A DNA stretch of 5,869 nt from JBBRYK01 sp038237665. Its GTDB lineage: Bacteria > Actinomycetota > Thermoleophilia > Gaiellales > Gaiellaceae. The DNA lies in contig JBBRYK010000120.1 of assembly GCA_038237665.1 (NCBI GenBank), positions 1 to 5,869 of the forward strand. Direction: 5' to 3'. Numbering within the stretch: position 1 is the stretch's first letter; each line of letters starts with the position of its first letter. Shown one piece after another: positions 1 through 5,786 of the stretch. Position numbers and translations under genes: made by a program. Below the pieces are notes generated by a model that saw only the letters and a list, made by a program, of their open reading frames with translations, had not been told where the DNA came from and made no database searches.

Positions 1-324
1 AACAATGAAGGGCTCGAAGGACCGACCGACTCGGCCAAACTGACGGTCACCTGGGCTCAGGTTACCCCGGGCGTCCAGTTCGCGATCGCCTTCAACACCA
101 ACAACAACACGTACTTCTTCGTCCAGTGGAGGTACGGAAACGGTGCGCTGTCGCCCCTTCAGACTGTGTACGCCTCCCCGAAAGGCTACTTCTACTCGGA
201 AACCCAGATCCGCTACTTCGGGACGGGCAGGAACATCCAACAGATGATCCTCACCTTCCCGTCCTCCGCGGGCGGGCGCTTCATCGTGGACAACCTCGCC
301 TACAACCAGGGCGGTACGGGCTAG
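1..324 (+). CDS. C-terminal part of a beta-rich, probably secreted protein (5' end outside window)
   Basis: An open frame runs from base 1 to a TAG at 322-324, giving 107 residues with no start in the window, so this is the C-terminal fragment of a longer protein. The residues are rich in Asn, Thr, Tyr, Phe and Gly and alternate polar and hydrophobic positions, as in a beta-sandwich. There are no membrane segments and no cysteines. The last strand, FIVDNLAYN, resembles the closing strand of jelly-roll carbohydrate-binding or lectin-like modules, which often end in a 'hydrophobic-D-(D/N)-hydrophobic' pattern. I infer an exported protein whose tail is a beta-sandwich, possibly glycan-binding; I cannot name the family. 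Codon choice is somewhat less GC-biased than in the following genes. It converges on dnaG, with a GC hairpin just after its stop. Confidence 0.6.
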   Translation, partial: NNEGLEGPTDSAKLTVTWAQVTPGVQFAIAFNTNNNTYFFVQWRYGNGALSPLQTVYASPKGYFYSETQIRYFGTGRNIQQMILTFPSSAGGRFIVDNLAYNQGGTG

Positions 325-334
325 CTCTCGACGC

Positions 335-366
335 GCGGCGGGCCCCGCCTCAACGGGGCCCGCCGC
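335..366. terminator. GC-rich hairpin between convergent genes, possible bidirectional terminator
   Basis: Bases 335-347 pair perfectly with 354-366, giving a 13-bp stem almost entirely of G and C around a six-base loop (CCTCAA). It begins 10 bases after the stop of the plus-strand gene and 2 bases beyond the stop of minus-strand dnaG, where a shared terminator is expected. Neither strand has a T-run after the stem, so it is not a canonical intrinsic terminator. It may pause polymerase, protect 3' ends or work with Rho. Confidence 0.55.
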
Positions 367-368
367 CC

Positions 369-2015
369 CTACACCAGCCCACCGACGGCCTCCCTGACCC
401 GGGCAAGTTCAGCCTGGATCTCGCCCATGTCCTCGAGAGGAGCCACGTGGAGGTCCTGTTCGAGCTTCCGCTCGCGGAGGCGGAGCAAGAGCTCCTTTCC
501 GGTCTCGAGGTCGAGACCACTCGACGCCGCGCGCGCGTCGAGATCGGCGCGCAACGCAACGAGCTCCGGGTCGGGCCCCGTCTCGCCGGCCAGCTCGGCG
601 CGCATCCGGCGGTGGGCCTCGTCGTCGAAATGGTCGGGTGAGAGATTGCCGAGCGGCGCCCCCAGCTCGGGGTGGGCCAGACAGGCCGCAAGGGCGTCGC
701 GCTCGAGCCGGATTCCGGCCTGTTCGACCTTCGGCGAGATCGATTCCTCGCCGCGGATCACGTAGCCGCGCAGGCTCTTGATCACCTCCGGCGAGAGCTT
801 CAGGGCGTCCGCGGCCACCTTCACCGCCTCTTGCCAGCCCGCCGAGCCTTCCTCGAAGCCGGCAATGATCGGGCGCAGCCCGCGGAGCTTCTGCTCGAGC
901 GAGTCTCCGGCCGCGACCGCCAGGGTCACGCGATGGCGCGCGTAGGAGACGGACTCGCGCAGATGCTCTTCGAAGTCCGCGGCGACGTCGTCCGGGTCCT
1001 TCCCCGCCGGGAGCGGGACGACCCGGACCTCGAAGCCCTGCGCGGCCGCGAGCTCCATCCCGCGCAGGGTCGCCGCTTCTCCCGCCGCGTCGGCGTCGAA
1101 ACAGAGAAAGAGCCGACTGGTGAGCCGGGAGAGCTCCTTCAGCTGACGCTCCGTCAGCGCCGTGCCCATCGAGGCCACGACGGGTTCGAAGCCGGCCTGC
1201 CGTACGGCCAGAACGTCGGGGTTGCCTTCCACGACAACAGCCCTGTCGTGCTTGGCGATCGCCGTGCGAGCCTTGTCCAGTCCATACAGGAGATCCCCCT
1301 TCCGGAAGAGTTCACCTTCCGGCGAGTTGACGTACTTGGCCTTGAGCGGGTCGTCCTCGCGCAACTTCCTGGCCTGGAATCCGACCACCCGGCCGCGGGC
1401 GTCTGCGAGCGGGAAGAGCAGCCGTCCGGCGAAGTAGTCGTTGCCGCGTCGATTGACGAGGCCCGCGGCGGCGAGCTCGTCGTTGGTGAAACTCTTCTCG
1501 CGGGCCTTCCGAACCAGCCCGTTGCCGCCCGGGGCCAGCCCGAGCCGGTACAGACGGCAGATCTCCTCTTCCAGCCCCCGCCCGGCGAGGTACTCGCGGG
1601 CGAACGACCCGGCCTTCGATTCCCACAGGTGGCGCTCGTAGAAAGACGTCGCCTGTTCGAGCAGGGCGACCAGCCGGTCGCGGCGTCGCCGGCGCGCGTC
1701 GTGCTCCGGCGAGGCCTCCTCGTACTCCAGCGGAACGTTGAAGCGATCGGCCAGCCACTCGATCGCTCCGACGAAGTCGACCTGCTCGGTCTCGCGCACG
1801 AACGAGATCGCATCGCCGCCGACCCCACAGCCGAAGCAGTGGTATGTGCCCTTCTCCGGGCTGACCGAGAAGCTCGGAGTGCGCTCTTCATGAAACGGGC
1901 AGCGGCCGACGAAGCGGGCTCCGGAGCGCCGGAGGGCGGTGCGGTCCTGGACGAGAGCGACGAGATCGGCCGCAGCCTTGACCGCGTCGACCGACGAATC
2001 CTTGATCCGGGCCAC
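369..2015 (-). CDS. dnaG: DNA primase DnaG
   Basis: This is the replicative primase (548 aa), which makes the RNA primers for chromosome replication with the DnaB helicase. The CHC2 zinc-binding domain has C39, H42, C60 and C63. The RNA-polymerase domain carries the KYVNSPEGELF motif near 227-237. The TOPRIM centre has E263 (VVVEGNPDV), D307 and D309 (CFDADAAG) and the KDPDD segment at 339-343, at almost the same spacing as in E. coli DnaG. Residues from about 434 form a helical C-terminal region in the place of the helicase-binding domain. The protein is slightly shorter than the usual 580-640 residues, mostly in linkers and the C-terminus. The GTG start gives the usual short N-terminus before the zinc finger; the frame stays open far upstream only because of base composition. 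Its start overlaps the dgt stop and has a good Shine-Dalgarno. One oddity is EGNPDV where many family members have EGYMDV. Confidence 0.97.
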   Translation of the reverse strand: MARIKDSSVDAVKAAADLVALVQDRTALRRSGARFVGRCPFHEERTPSFSVSPEKGTYHCFGCGVGGDAISFVRETEQVDFVGAIEWLADRFNVPLEYEEASPEHDARRRRRDRLVALLEQATSFYERHLWESKAGSFAREYLAGRGLEEEICRLYRLGLAPGGNGLVRKAREKSFTNDELAAAGLVNRRGNDYFAGRLLFPLADARGRVVGFQARKLREDDPLKAKYVNSPEGELFRKGDLLYGLDKARTAIAKHDRAVVVEGNPDVLAVRQAGFEPVVASMGTALTERQLKELSRLTSRLFLCFDADAAGEAATLRGMELAAAQGFEVRVVPLPAGKDPDDVAADFEEHLRESVSYARHRVTLAVAAGDSLEQKLRGLRPIIAGFEEGSAGWQEAVKVAADALKLSPEVIKSLRGYVIRGEESISPKVEQAGIRLERDALAACLAHPELGAPLGNLSPDHFDDEAHRRMRAELAGETGPDPELVALRADLDARAASSGLDLETGKELLLRLRERKLEQDLHVAPLEDMGEIQAELARVREAVGGLV

Positions 2016-2027
2016 TAGCTGCGCTCC
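2013..2027 (-). promoter_or_regulatory. dnaG Shine-Dalgarno and TAGTG stop/start overlap
   Basis: Read on the minus strand, GGAG (complement of 2024-2027) lies 8 bases before the GTG start of dnaG (2015-2013). The dgt stop TAG occupies 2017-2015, so stop and start share one base. This decides the dnaG start and suggests reinitiation by ribosomes finishing dgt. It is the only clear Shine-Dalgarno among the gene starts in this window. Confidence 0.7.
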
Positions 2028-2968
2028 GCATAGGTGAGCGCGAAGCGGTCCGTCATCCCGGCGATGAAGGCCACGATCTCGTCCGGGCCGTCCCCCCGCT
2101 CGGCGAGCTGGTCGAAGATTCGGTGGATGGCTGAGTAAGCGCGCTCGTGCTCGCTCTGGACGTGCGGGCCCAGGTAGACCCGCTCGAACATGAACGCGCG
2201 CAGCGAGAGCATGGCGGCGCCCACCTCGCCGCTCTGGACGATGTCGCCCTCGCGCTCCGACGACTCGACGAGATCGTGCACGAGCCGGTCGATGCGGGAA
2301 GCCGCCCTTGGCCCGAGCAGCTCGATCTCCTCCCGAGGCAGCTCGTCTTCCCTGAGGATCCCGTAGCGGATCGCATCGTCGATGTCGTGGTTGATGTACG
2401 CCACGCGGTCGACGATGCGCACGATCTTGCCCTCGAGGGTGTCGGGCTCCGTCGGTCCCGTGTGGGTGAGGATCCCGCTCCAGACCTCCTCGGTCAGGTT
2501 CAGCTCCTCGGCGATGCGGAGTGACTGTTCGTTGTGCCGAAACCGGCGCCCGAAGCGCTTCTCGAGCGCCTGGTCGAGGGCCTCCTCCCCGGCGTGGCCG
2601 AAGGGGGGATGGCCGGTGTCGTGGCCGAGCCCGATCGCCTCCGTCAAGTCTTCGTTCAGGCGCAGGGCACGCGCGACGACGCGCGAGATCGCCGTCGTCT
2701 CGAGCGTGTGCGTCATCCGCGTCCGGTAGTGGTCGCCGGCGGGGTCGATGAACACCTGGGTCTTCTGCTTCAGGCGCCTGAAGGGCTTCGAGTGGACGAT
2801 CCGGTCGCGATCCCGCTGAAACGGTGTCCGGAGCCCGCACTCCTCCTCGGGCCGGAGGCGTCCTCGGGTCTCGTACGAGCGCACGGCGAGCGGCGAAAGC
2901 CAGTGCTCCTCCTGCTCTCGCAGACGGCTCTCGAAAGCGTCGGCAACCCGTCCGGCCAGCTCCGGCAT
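2015..2968 (-). CDS. dgt: Deoxyguanosinetriphosphate triphosphohydrolase-like protein (HD domain dNTPase)
   Basis: This cytosolic HD-superfamily enzyme of 317 aa hydrolyses dNTPs (dGTP in the best-known members) to the deoxynucleoside and triphosphate, tuning the dNTP pool. The metal-binding HD core is visible: H87 in RMTHTLE, H116-D117 in GLGHDTGHPPFGH, and the later acidic ligand within AYINHDIDDA (190-199). The N-terminal FRRLKQKTQV (63-72) is also typical of the family. The length fits the shorter type-2 dGTPase-like proteins rather than the roughly 500-residue E. coli Dgt. The ATG at 2968 gives the expected N-terminus (LSPLAVRSYETRGR follows shortly); no Shine-Dalgarno precedes it. dnaG follows with a one-base overlap. 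The dgt-dnaG order is known in actinobacteria, for example Mycobacterium tuberculosis Rv2344c-Rv2343c. Substrate preference cannot be read from the sequence. Confidence 0.93.
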   Translation of the reverse strand: MPELAGRVADAFESRLREQEEHWLSPLAVRSYETRGRLRPEEECGLRTPFQRDRDRIVHSKPFRRLKQKTQVFIDPAGDHYRTRMTHTLETTAISRVVARALRLNEDLTEAIGLGHDTGHPPFGHAGEEALDQALEKRFGRRFRHNEQSLRIAEELNLTEEVWSGILTHTGPTEPDTLEGKIVRIVDRVAYINHDIDDAIRYGILREDELPREEIELLGPRAASRIDRLVHDLVESSEREGDIVQSGEVGAAMLSLRAFMFERVYLGPHVQSEHERAYSAIHRIFDQLAERGDGPDEIVAFIAGMTDRFALTYAERS

Positions 2969-2979
2969 CGTTGGGAATG

Positions 2980-2985
2980 AGCTTA
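2980..2985 (-). promoter_or_regulatory. Possible -10 box for dgt-dnaG
   Basis: The minus strand reads TAAGCT here (TANNNT), 11 bases before the dgt ATG. Transcription would start within a few bases of the ATG and give a very short leader, which fits the absence of a Shine-Dalgarno. No good -35 is seen at 16-18 bp. The rest of the 123-bp gap (2969-3091) holds only a 5-bp stem at 3003-3016. The dehydrogenase upstream could also read through into dgt. Confidence 0.3.
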
Positions 2986-3091
2986 GACGCAGCCGCGGCG
3001 ACCGGGCAGACGCCCGTAGCAGCCACGCGGCCGCCGTTTGCTGACGCGCGACTTCGCCGACGAGCTCGATCCGGACTGGTAGCTGCGCCGG

Positions 3092-3862
3092 TCAGATGAT
3101 GATCGGGACGGTTCCCCCGTCGGCGCTCCAGGCCGCGCCGGTGACGTAGGAGGCCAGCGGCGAGCAGAGAAAGGCGATCACGGCGGCGATCTCGCGCGGC
3201 TCCGCGAGCCGGCCGAGCGGGCGCCCGGCGCCGACCGCCAGGAGCACTTCCTCCTTGGTCTTGCCGCTTCGCTTCGCCTGCTGGTCGGCCAGTCCCCCTT
3301 CGCCGAGCCAGGCGTCCGTCGACGTCGGGCCGGGCGCGACCGCGTTGCAGCGGATGCCCTCCTTCGCGTAGATGTCGGCGACGAGCCGCGACAGCGACAG
3401 GACGGCCGCCTTCGTGACCGAGTAGTTCGGCATCCCCGTGCTCGGGCGCTTGCCGGCGGTGGAAGACACGTTCACGATCGCCCCGCCTCCTGCCTCGCGC
3501 ATCGCGGGCAGCGCCGCGCGGATCGCGCGCACGTAGCTCATCACGTTCAGCTGCCACATCTCGTCCCACTGGCGGTCGGTGAGCTCCTCGAATCCGACCT
3601 GGTAGGCCTCCCCCACGTTGTTGACGAGCACCTCGACGGGCCCGATCTCCTTCGCCGTCTCGCTCATCAGCGCCGCCGGTCCGGCCGGATCGCCGAGGTC
3701 GCACGCCACGTGGAGCGCCTCACCCACCCCCGGTCCGAGCGGTCTCCGTCCACAGGTCACCACCCGAGCACCTTCGGCGCTGAGCAGGCGTGCCGTCTCG
3801 AGCCCGATCCCGCCGGTCGAGCCGGTAACTACACACACGCGGTCGCGAAGTTGAAGGTCCAC
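3092..3862 (-). CDS. SDR family oxidoreductase (classical short-chain dehydrogenase/reductase)
   Basis: This is a 256-residue Rossmann-fold NAD(P)-dependent oxidoreductase of the classical SDR type, at the usual length of about 250. The cofactor motif TGSTGGIG is at 13-20. NNVG (81-84) stands for the common NNAG. The catalytic set is N106, S134, Y147 and K151 (YSVTK), and the PGP segment (177-179) follows the sixth strand. Arg39-Arg40 after the second strand suggest a preference for NADP(H). The C-terminal YVTGAAWSADGGT is the conserved end of FabG-like SDRs. The GTG at 3862 gives a normal N-terminus (DLQLRDRVCVVTG), although the frame stays open further upstream. There is no Shine-Dalgarno, but a TANNNT box lies 9 bases upstream. 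The substrate is unknown: FabG-like ketoacyl reduction or a sugar, steroid or secondary alcohol are all possible. It is transcribed divergently from the phosphatase gene, only 21 bp away. Confidence 0.9.
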   Translation of the reverse strand: MDLQLRDRVCVVTGSTGGIGLETARLLSAEGARVVTCGRRPLGPGVGEALHVACDLGDPAGPAALMSETAKEIGPVEVLVNNVGEAYQVGFEELTDRQWDEMWQLNVMSYVRAIRAALPAMREAGGGAIVNVSSTAGKRPSTGMPNYSVTKAAVLSLSRLVADIYAKEGIRCNAVAPGPTSTDAWLGEGGLADQQAKRSGKTKEEVLLAVGAGRPLGRLAEPREIAAVIAFLCSPLASYVTGAAWSADGGTVPIII

Positions 3863-3883
3863 GGCGCGGGTAGCGTAGTCGGC
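3863..3883. promoter_or_regulatory. Compact divergent promoter with overlapping -10-like boxes
   Basis: Only 21 bp separate the two divergent GTG starts. On the plus strand TAGCGT (3871-3876) ends 7 bases before the phosphatase GTG. On the minus strand TACGCT (complement of 3872-3877) ends 9 bases before the dehydrogenase GTG. Both fit TANNNT and share five bases. Neither gene has a Shine-Dalgarno and there is no room for a leader, so near-leaderless transcripts are implied. The -35 regions would lie inside the coding sequences; TTGAAG at 3851-3856 is a weak, closely spaced plus-strand candidate. Confidence 0.45.
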
Positions 3884-4468
3884 GTGACGACGACGATCCT
3901 GCTCGCCCGCCACGGCGAGACCGATTGGAACCGCGACCGGCGCTTCCAAGGACATGCCGATCCTCCTCTGAACGACCTCGGCCGAGGCCAGGCTGCGGAT
4001 CTCGCACGGGAGCTGGCCCGCACGCCGCCCGCCGCGATCTACTCGAGCGACCTCCGCCGGGCCGCCGAGACAGCGGCGATCGTGGGCGGCGAGCTCGCGC
4101 TCGAGCCGGAGGCTCGACCGGAGCTCCGTGAGATCGACGTGGGCGAATGGTCGGGTCTGACGATGACGGAGATCGAGGAGCGGTACCCGGAAGGCGTCCG
4201 GCGGCATCGCGAAGGGGGCGACGGCTGGGCGCAGGGCGAACCGCACGAGGCGATGCAGGAGCGAATCGTGAGCGCCGTACTGCGGATTGCCGCCGCCCAT
4301 CCGGACGAGCGCGTGCTCCTCGTCATCCACGGCGGGACGATGCGTGCTCTCCTCGCCGCCGCCGAGAACCTGGATTTTGCCGAGTACCGGCGGACCCACG
4401 GCGGCTTCGAGAACGGCAGCATGGTCTCGATCAGCGTCGAGAATGGCGCGTTGACAAGGCTAGACTGA
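3884..4468 (+). CDS. Histidine phosphatase family protein (phosphoglycerate mutase-like)
   Basis: This is a 194-residue cytosolic member of the histidine phosphatase superfamily, which removes phosphate from small molecules through a phospho-histidine intermediate. The RHGE signature (9-12) gives the nucleophile H10 with R9. R58 in SSDLRRAAETA, the acid E83 in LREIDVGEW, and the second histidine H149 in VIHGGTMR complete the active site. The length and the lack of the insertion found in dPGM suggest a GpmB/CobC-like phosphatase rather than a glycolytic mutase. Candidates include alpha-ribazole phosphatase and glucosyl-3-phosphoglycerate phosphatase; the substrate cannot be assigned, and no cobalamin genes are nearby. 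The GTG at 3884 gives the usual short lead-in to ARHGET; a longer start would run antisense through the dehydrogenase gene. There is no Shine-Dalgarno. It is the first gene of a plus-strand cluster, 5 bp before the next gene. Confidence 0.9.
   Translation: MTTTILLARHGETDWNRDRRFQGHADPPLNDLGRGQAADLARELARTPPAAIYSSDLRRAAETAAIVGGELALEPEARPELREIDVGEWSGLTMTEIEERYPEGVRRHREGGDGWAQGEPHEAMQERIVSAVLRIAAAHPDERVLLVIHGGTMRALLAAAENLDFAEYRRTHGGFENGSMVSISVENGALTRLD
4461..4466 (+). promoter_or_regulatory. Possible internal leaderless-type -10 box
   Basis: TAGACT (TANNNT) ends 7 bases before the GTG of the small gene, the same spacing as TAGCGT before the phosphatase gene. It sits in the last codons of the phosphatase. 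A perfect TTGACA lies at 4451-4456, but only 4 bp away, too close to act as a -35 for this box. With no Shine-Dalgarno at the GTG, a separate leaderless transcript is possible; chance is also possible. Confidence 0.3.
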
Positions 4469-4473
4469 GCGCG

Positions 4474-4722
4474 GTGGAGGACTACACGAACAAGTACAAG
4501 GGCGAGCAGGTCGAGGTCGCGCTCTTCGGCGGCGACTACCAGGAGGGCGTTCTGACCGCGTACTGCTACATCGAGGACGTGGCCCACCTCGAGCTGAACG
4601 GGCACATCATCATCCCGCTCCAGAACATCGCCTCACTCCACTGCTCGAGCCGCTGCGATGCGCCGGAGCCCGACTGGCCCCCGCGCGGGCTCGCCGAGGA
4701 CGAGCGGGACGAAGAGACGTAG
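4474..4722 (+). CDS. Small hypothetical protein, candidate Sm/Hfq-like beta-barrel
   Basis: This 82-residue acidic protein is one I cannot assign to a named family. Residues 10-56 read as five short beta strands. QVEVALFGGDYQEGVLTAY (12-30) is followed by VAHLELNG (36-43) and then IIIPLQNIASLHC (45-57). The pattern V-x-V-x-L-x-x-G-x(4)-G-x-L followed by an alternating hydrophobic strand resembles the Sm1 motif of Sm, LSm and Hfq proteins, and the IPLQNIASL strand sits where Sm2 or the Hfq KHAIS segment would. This is a by-eye match; another small SH3-like barrel is equally possible. H56, C57 and C61 could form a small metal or redox site. The tail from about 62 is Pro- and acid-rich and probably disordered. 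The GTG start lies 5 bp after the phosphatase stop, without a Shine-Dalgarno. The protease gene follows after 12 bp, so co-transcription is likely. The biased frame and defined strand pattern support a real gene. Confidence 0.72.
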   Translation: MEDYTNKYKGEQVEVALFGGDYQEGVLTAYCYIEDVAHLELNGHIIIPLQNIASLHCSSRCDAPEPDWPPRGLAEDERDEET

Positions 4723-4734
4723 ACCCGGCCGTCG

Positions 4735-5565
4735 GTGGCGGCCGCTCGCAACATCCTGAAGACCGGGGTTCTCCTCACAGGCTTCTGCGCCGTCCTCGGC
4801 GCGCTCGGCTACGCGCTCGACGGATACCGGGGCGTGGAGATCCTGGCCTTTTCGGGCCTCCTGCTCGGCGTCGCGGCCTGGTGGTCGGCCGATCGCGTCG
4901 CCTCCGGCATGGTAGGCGCGCGCGAGCTCGTTCAGGGCGAGGCGCCGGGCCTGCACTCGACCGTCGAACGGCTCGCCGCCAAAGCCCAGGTCGTGAAACC
5001 GCGTCTGTACCTTCTGCCCGGTCCTTTCCCACGTGCGCTCTCGGCCGGCCGGGGCGGCCGCGGCGCCGTGCTCGCCGTCAGCCCCGGGCTTCTGGCCGCA
5101 GCGACGCCGGCAGAGCTCGAAGGCGTGCTGGCCCACGAGATCGCGCATCTGCGCAACCGGGACACGGTCGTGCAGACCACCGCGGTCGTGATCGCGGTCG
5201 CGCTGGTCGAGCTTTCCCGGCTCGGCGGCTGGTTCGAGCGGGCGCTGCTCTTCGTTCTCGGCCCCGTGGCCGCCGCCTTCGTCCACCTGCTGCTCTCGCC
5301 GAAGCGCGAGCTCGTGGCCGACCGGCTGGCCGCCGAGCTCTGCGATTCACCCCACGGCCTCGCCGACGCGATCGTCCGGCTGGACCAGGCGAGCGAGCTC
5401 GTCGAGTTCCACGGCAATCCGGCCACCGAGCCGCTCTACACGGTCAACCCGTTTGCCCCGGAGGGCCTGGGCGCCCTCTTCGCGACGCACCCGCCGGTCG
5501 AGGAACGTGTCCGCCGGCTGCGCGAGCTCGATCCCGACTGGCCCGAGCGACTGCGGGCGGCATAG
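4735..5565 (+). CDS. htpX: M48 family zinc metalloprotease (HtpX-like membrane protease)
   Basis: This 276-residue integral membrane protease resembles HtpX, which degrades misfolded membrane proteins with its active site facing the cytoplasm. Two hydrophobic segments lie near the N-terminus (about 11-28 and 34-50). A soluble part carries the zinc motif HEIAH (134-138; H134 and H138 ligands, E135 catalytic) followed by the typical LRNRD. Two more hydrophobic segments follow (about 145-160 and 169-187). The third ligand is E192 in RELVADRLAA, and the conserved end LFATHPPVEERVRRLREL is at 248-265. Length and layout fit HtpX (about 280-300 aa). The segment before strand AVLAV reads GPFPRALSAGR instead of the NAFATGR common in HtpX, so it may belong to a neighbouring M48B subgroup. 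The GTG at 4735 is 12 bp after the small gene's stop, without a Shine-Dalgarno. It is the last gene before a convergent rRNA operon. Confidence 0.9.
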   Translation: MAAARNILKTGVLLTGFCAVLGALGYALDGYRGVEILAFSGLLLGVAAWWSADRVASGMVGARELVQGEAPGLHSTVERLAAKAQVVKPRLYLLPGPFPRALSAGRGGRGAVLAVSPGLLAAATPAELEGVLAHEIAHLRNRDTVVQTTAVVIAVALVELSRLGGWFERALLFVLGPVAAAFVHLLLSPKRELVADRLAAELCDSPHGLADAIVRLDQASELVEFHGNPATEPLYTVNPFAPEGLGALFATHPPVEERVRRLRELDPDWPERLRAA

Positions 5566-5598
5566 GCAAAAGAGAAAAGGGCCGCTCCCGCGGCCCTT
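5566..5598 (-). terminator. Intrinsic terminator of the rRNA operon
   Basis: Bases 5577-5585 pair perfectly with 5590-5598, a 9-bp stem. Read on the minus strand, the loop is GGGA (a GNRA-type tetraloop) and the stem is followed by TTTTCTCTTTTGCC, a T-rich tail. It lies 7 bases after the 3' end of the 5S gene, as expected for the end of an rRNA operon. On the plus strand no T-run follows the stem, so it is a weak terminator at best for the protease gene, whose stop is 11 bases before the stem. Confidence 0.88.
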
Positions 5599-5605
5599 CA
5601 AGTAA

Positions 5606-5721
<116 letters not shown>

Positions 5722-5786
5722 AATGTCAGGGAAAGCGCGGTGCGCTCACCCTCAAAACTCCATAGTGGCTTCGACGTTGTTCTAAA
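5722..5786 (-). other. 23S-5S internal transcribed spacer
   Basis: About 65 bases lie between the 23S 3' end and the 5S 5' end. There is no tRNA. Read on the minus strand it contains CTATGGAGTTTTGAGGGTGA; a GTTTTGA block of this kind occurs in many bacterial 23S-5S spacers. It will hold the processing sites for both RNAs. Its left limit is set by helix I of 5S, its right limit is approximate. Confidence 0.7.

Noticed and set aside
672..2018. A 448-codon open frame on the plus strand, antisense to dnaG.
   Set aside because: It is a product of GC-rich codon bias on the opposite strand. Its translation shows no family motifs, while the minus-strand frame has every primase motif.
3003..3016. A 5-bp GC stem with a four-base loop downstream of the dehydrogenase, as a possible terminator.
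   Set aside because: The stem is short, has no T-run on the minus strand, and lies about 75 bases after the stop. Such stems are frequent by chance at this GC content.
2016..3704. The dnaG frame stays open for about 1.7 kb upstream, as if primase were a 1111-residue fusion protein.
   Set aside because: The extension is Arg/Ala/Gly-rich shadow sequence over dgt and the dehydrogenase, both clear genes in other frames. The GTG with a Shine-Dalgarno at 2015 gives the normal primase N-terminus.
3710..3883. An ATG-started extension of the phosphatase by 58 codons.
   Set aside because: It overlaps the dehydrogenase gene antisense and adds sequence unlike the family; the GTG at 3884 sits just before the RHGE motif.
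3863..4399. A 179-codon upstream extension of the dehydrogenase frame.
   Set aside because: It runs antisense to the phosphatase, has no motif, and SDR proteins normally begin a few residues before the TGxxxGIG motif, as the GTG at 3862 gives.
4451..4466. TTGACA plus TAGACT as a classical sigma-70 promoter.
   Set aside because: The boxes are only 4 bp apart, against the usual 16-18 bp. Only the -10 box is kept as a weak candidate.
5722..5786. A tRNA gene in the 23S-5S spacer.
   Set aside because: The spacer of about 65 bases is too short for a complete tRNA and shows no GTTC-A T-loop or acceptor stem.
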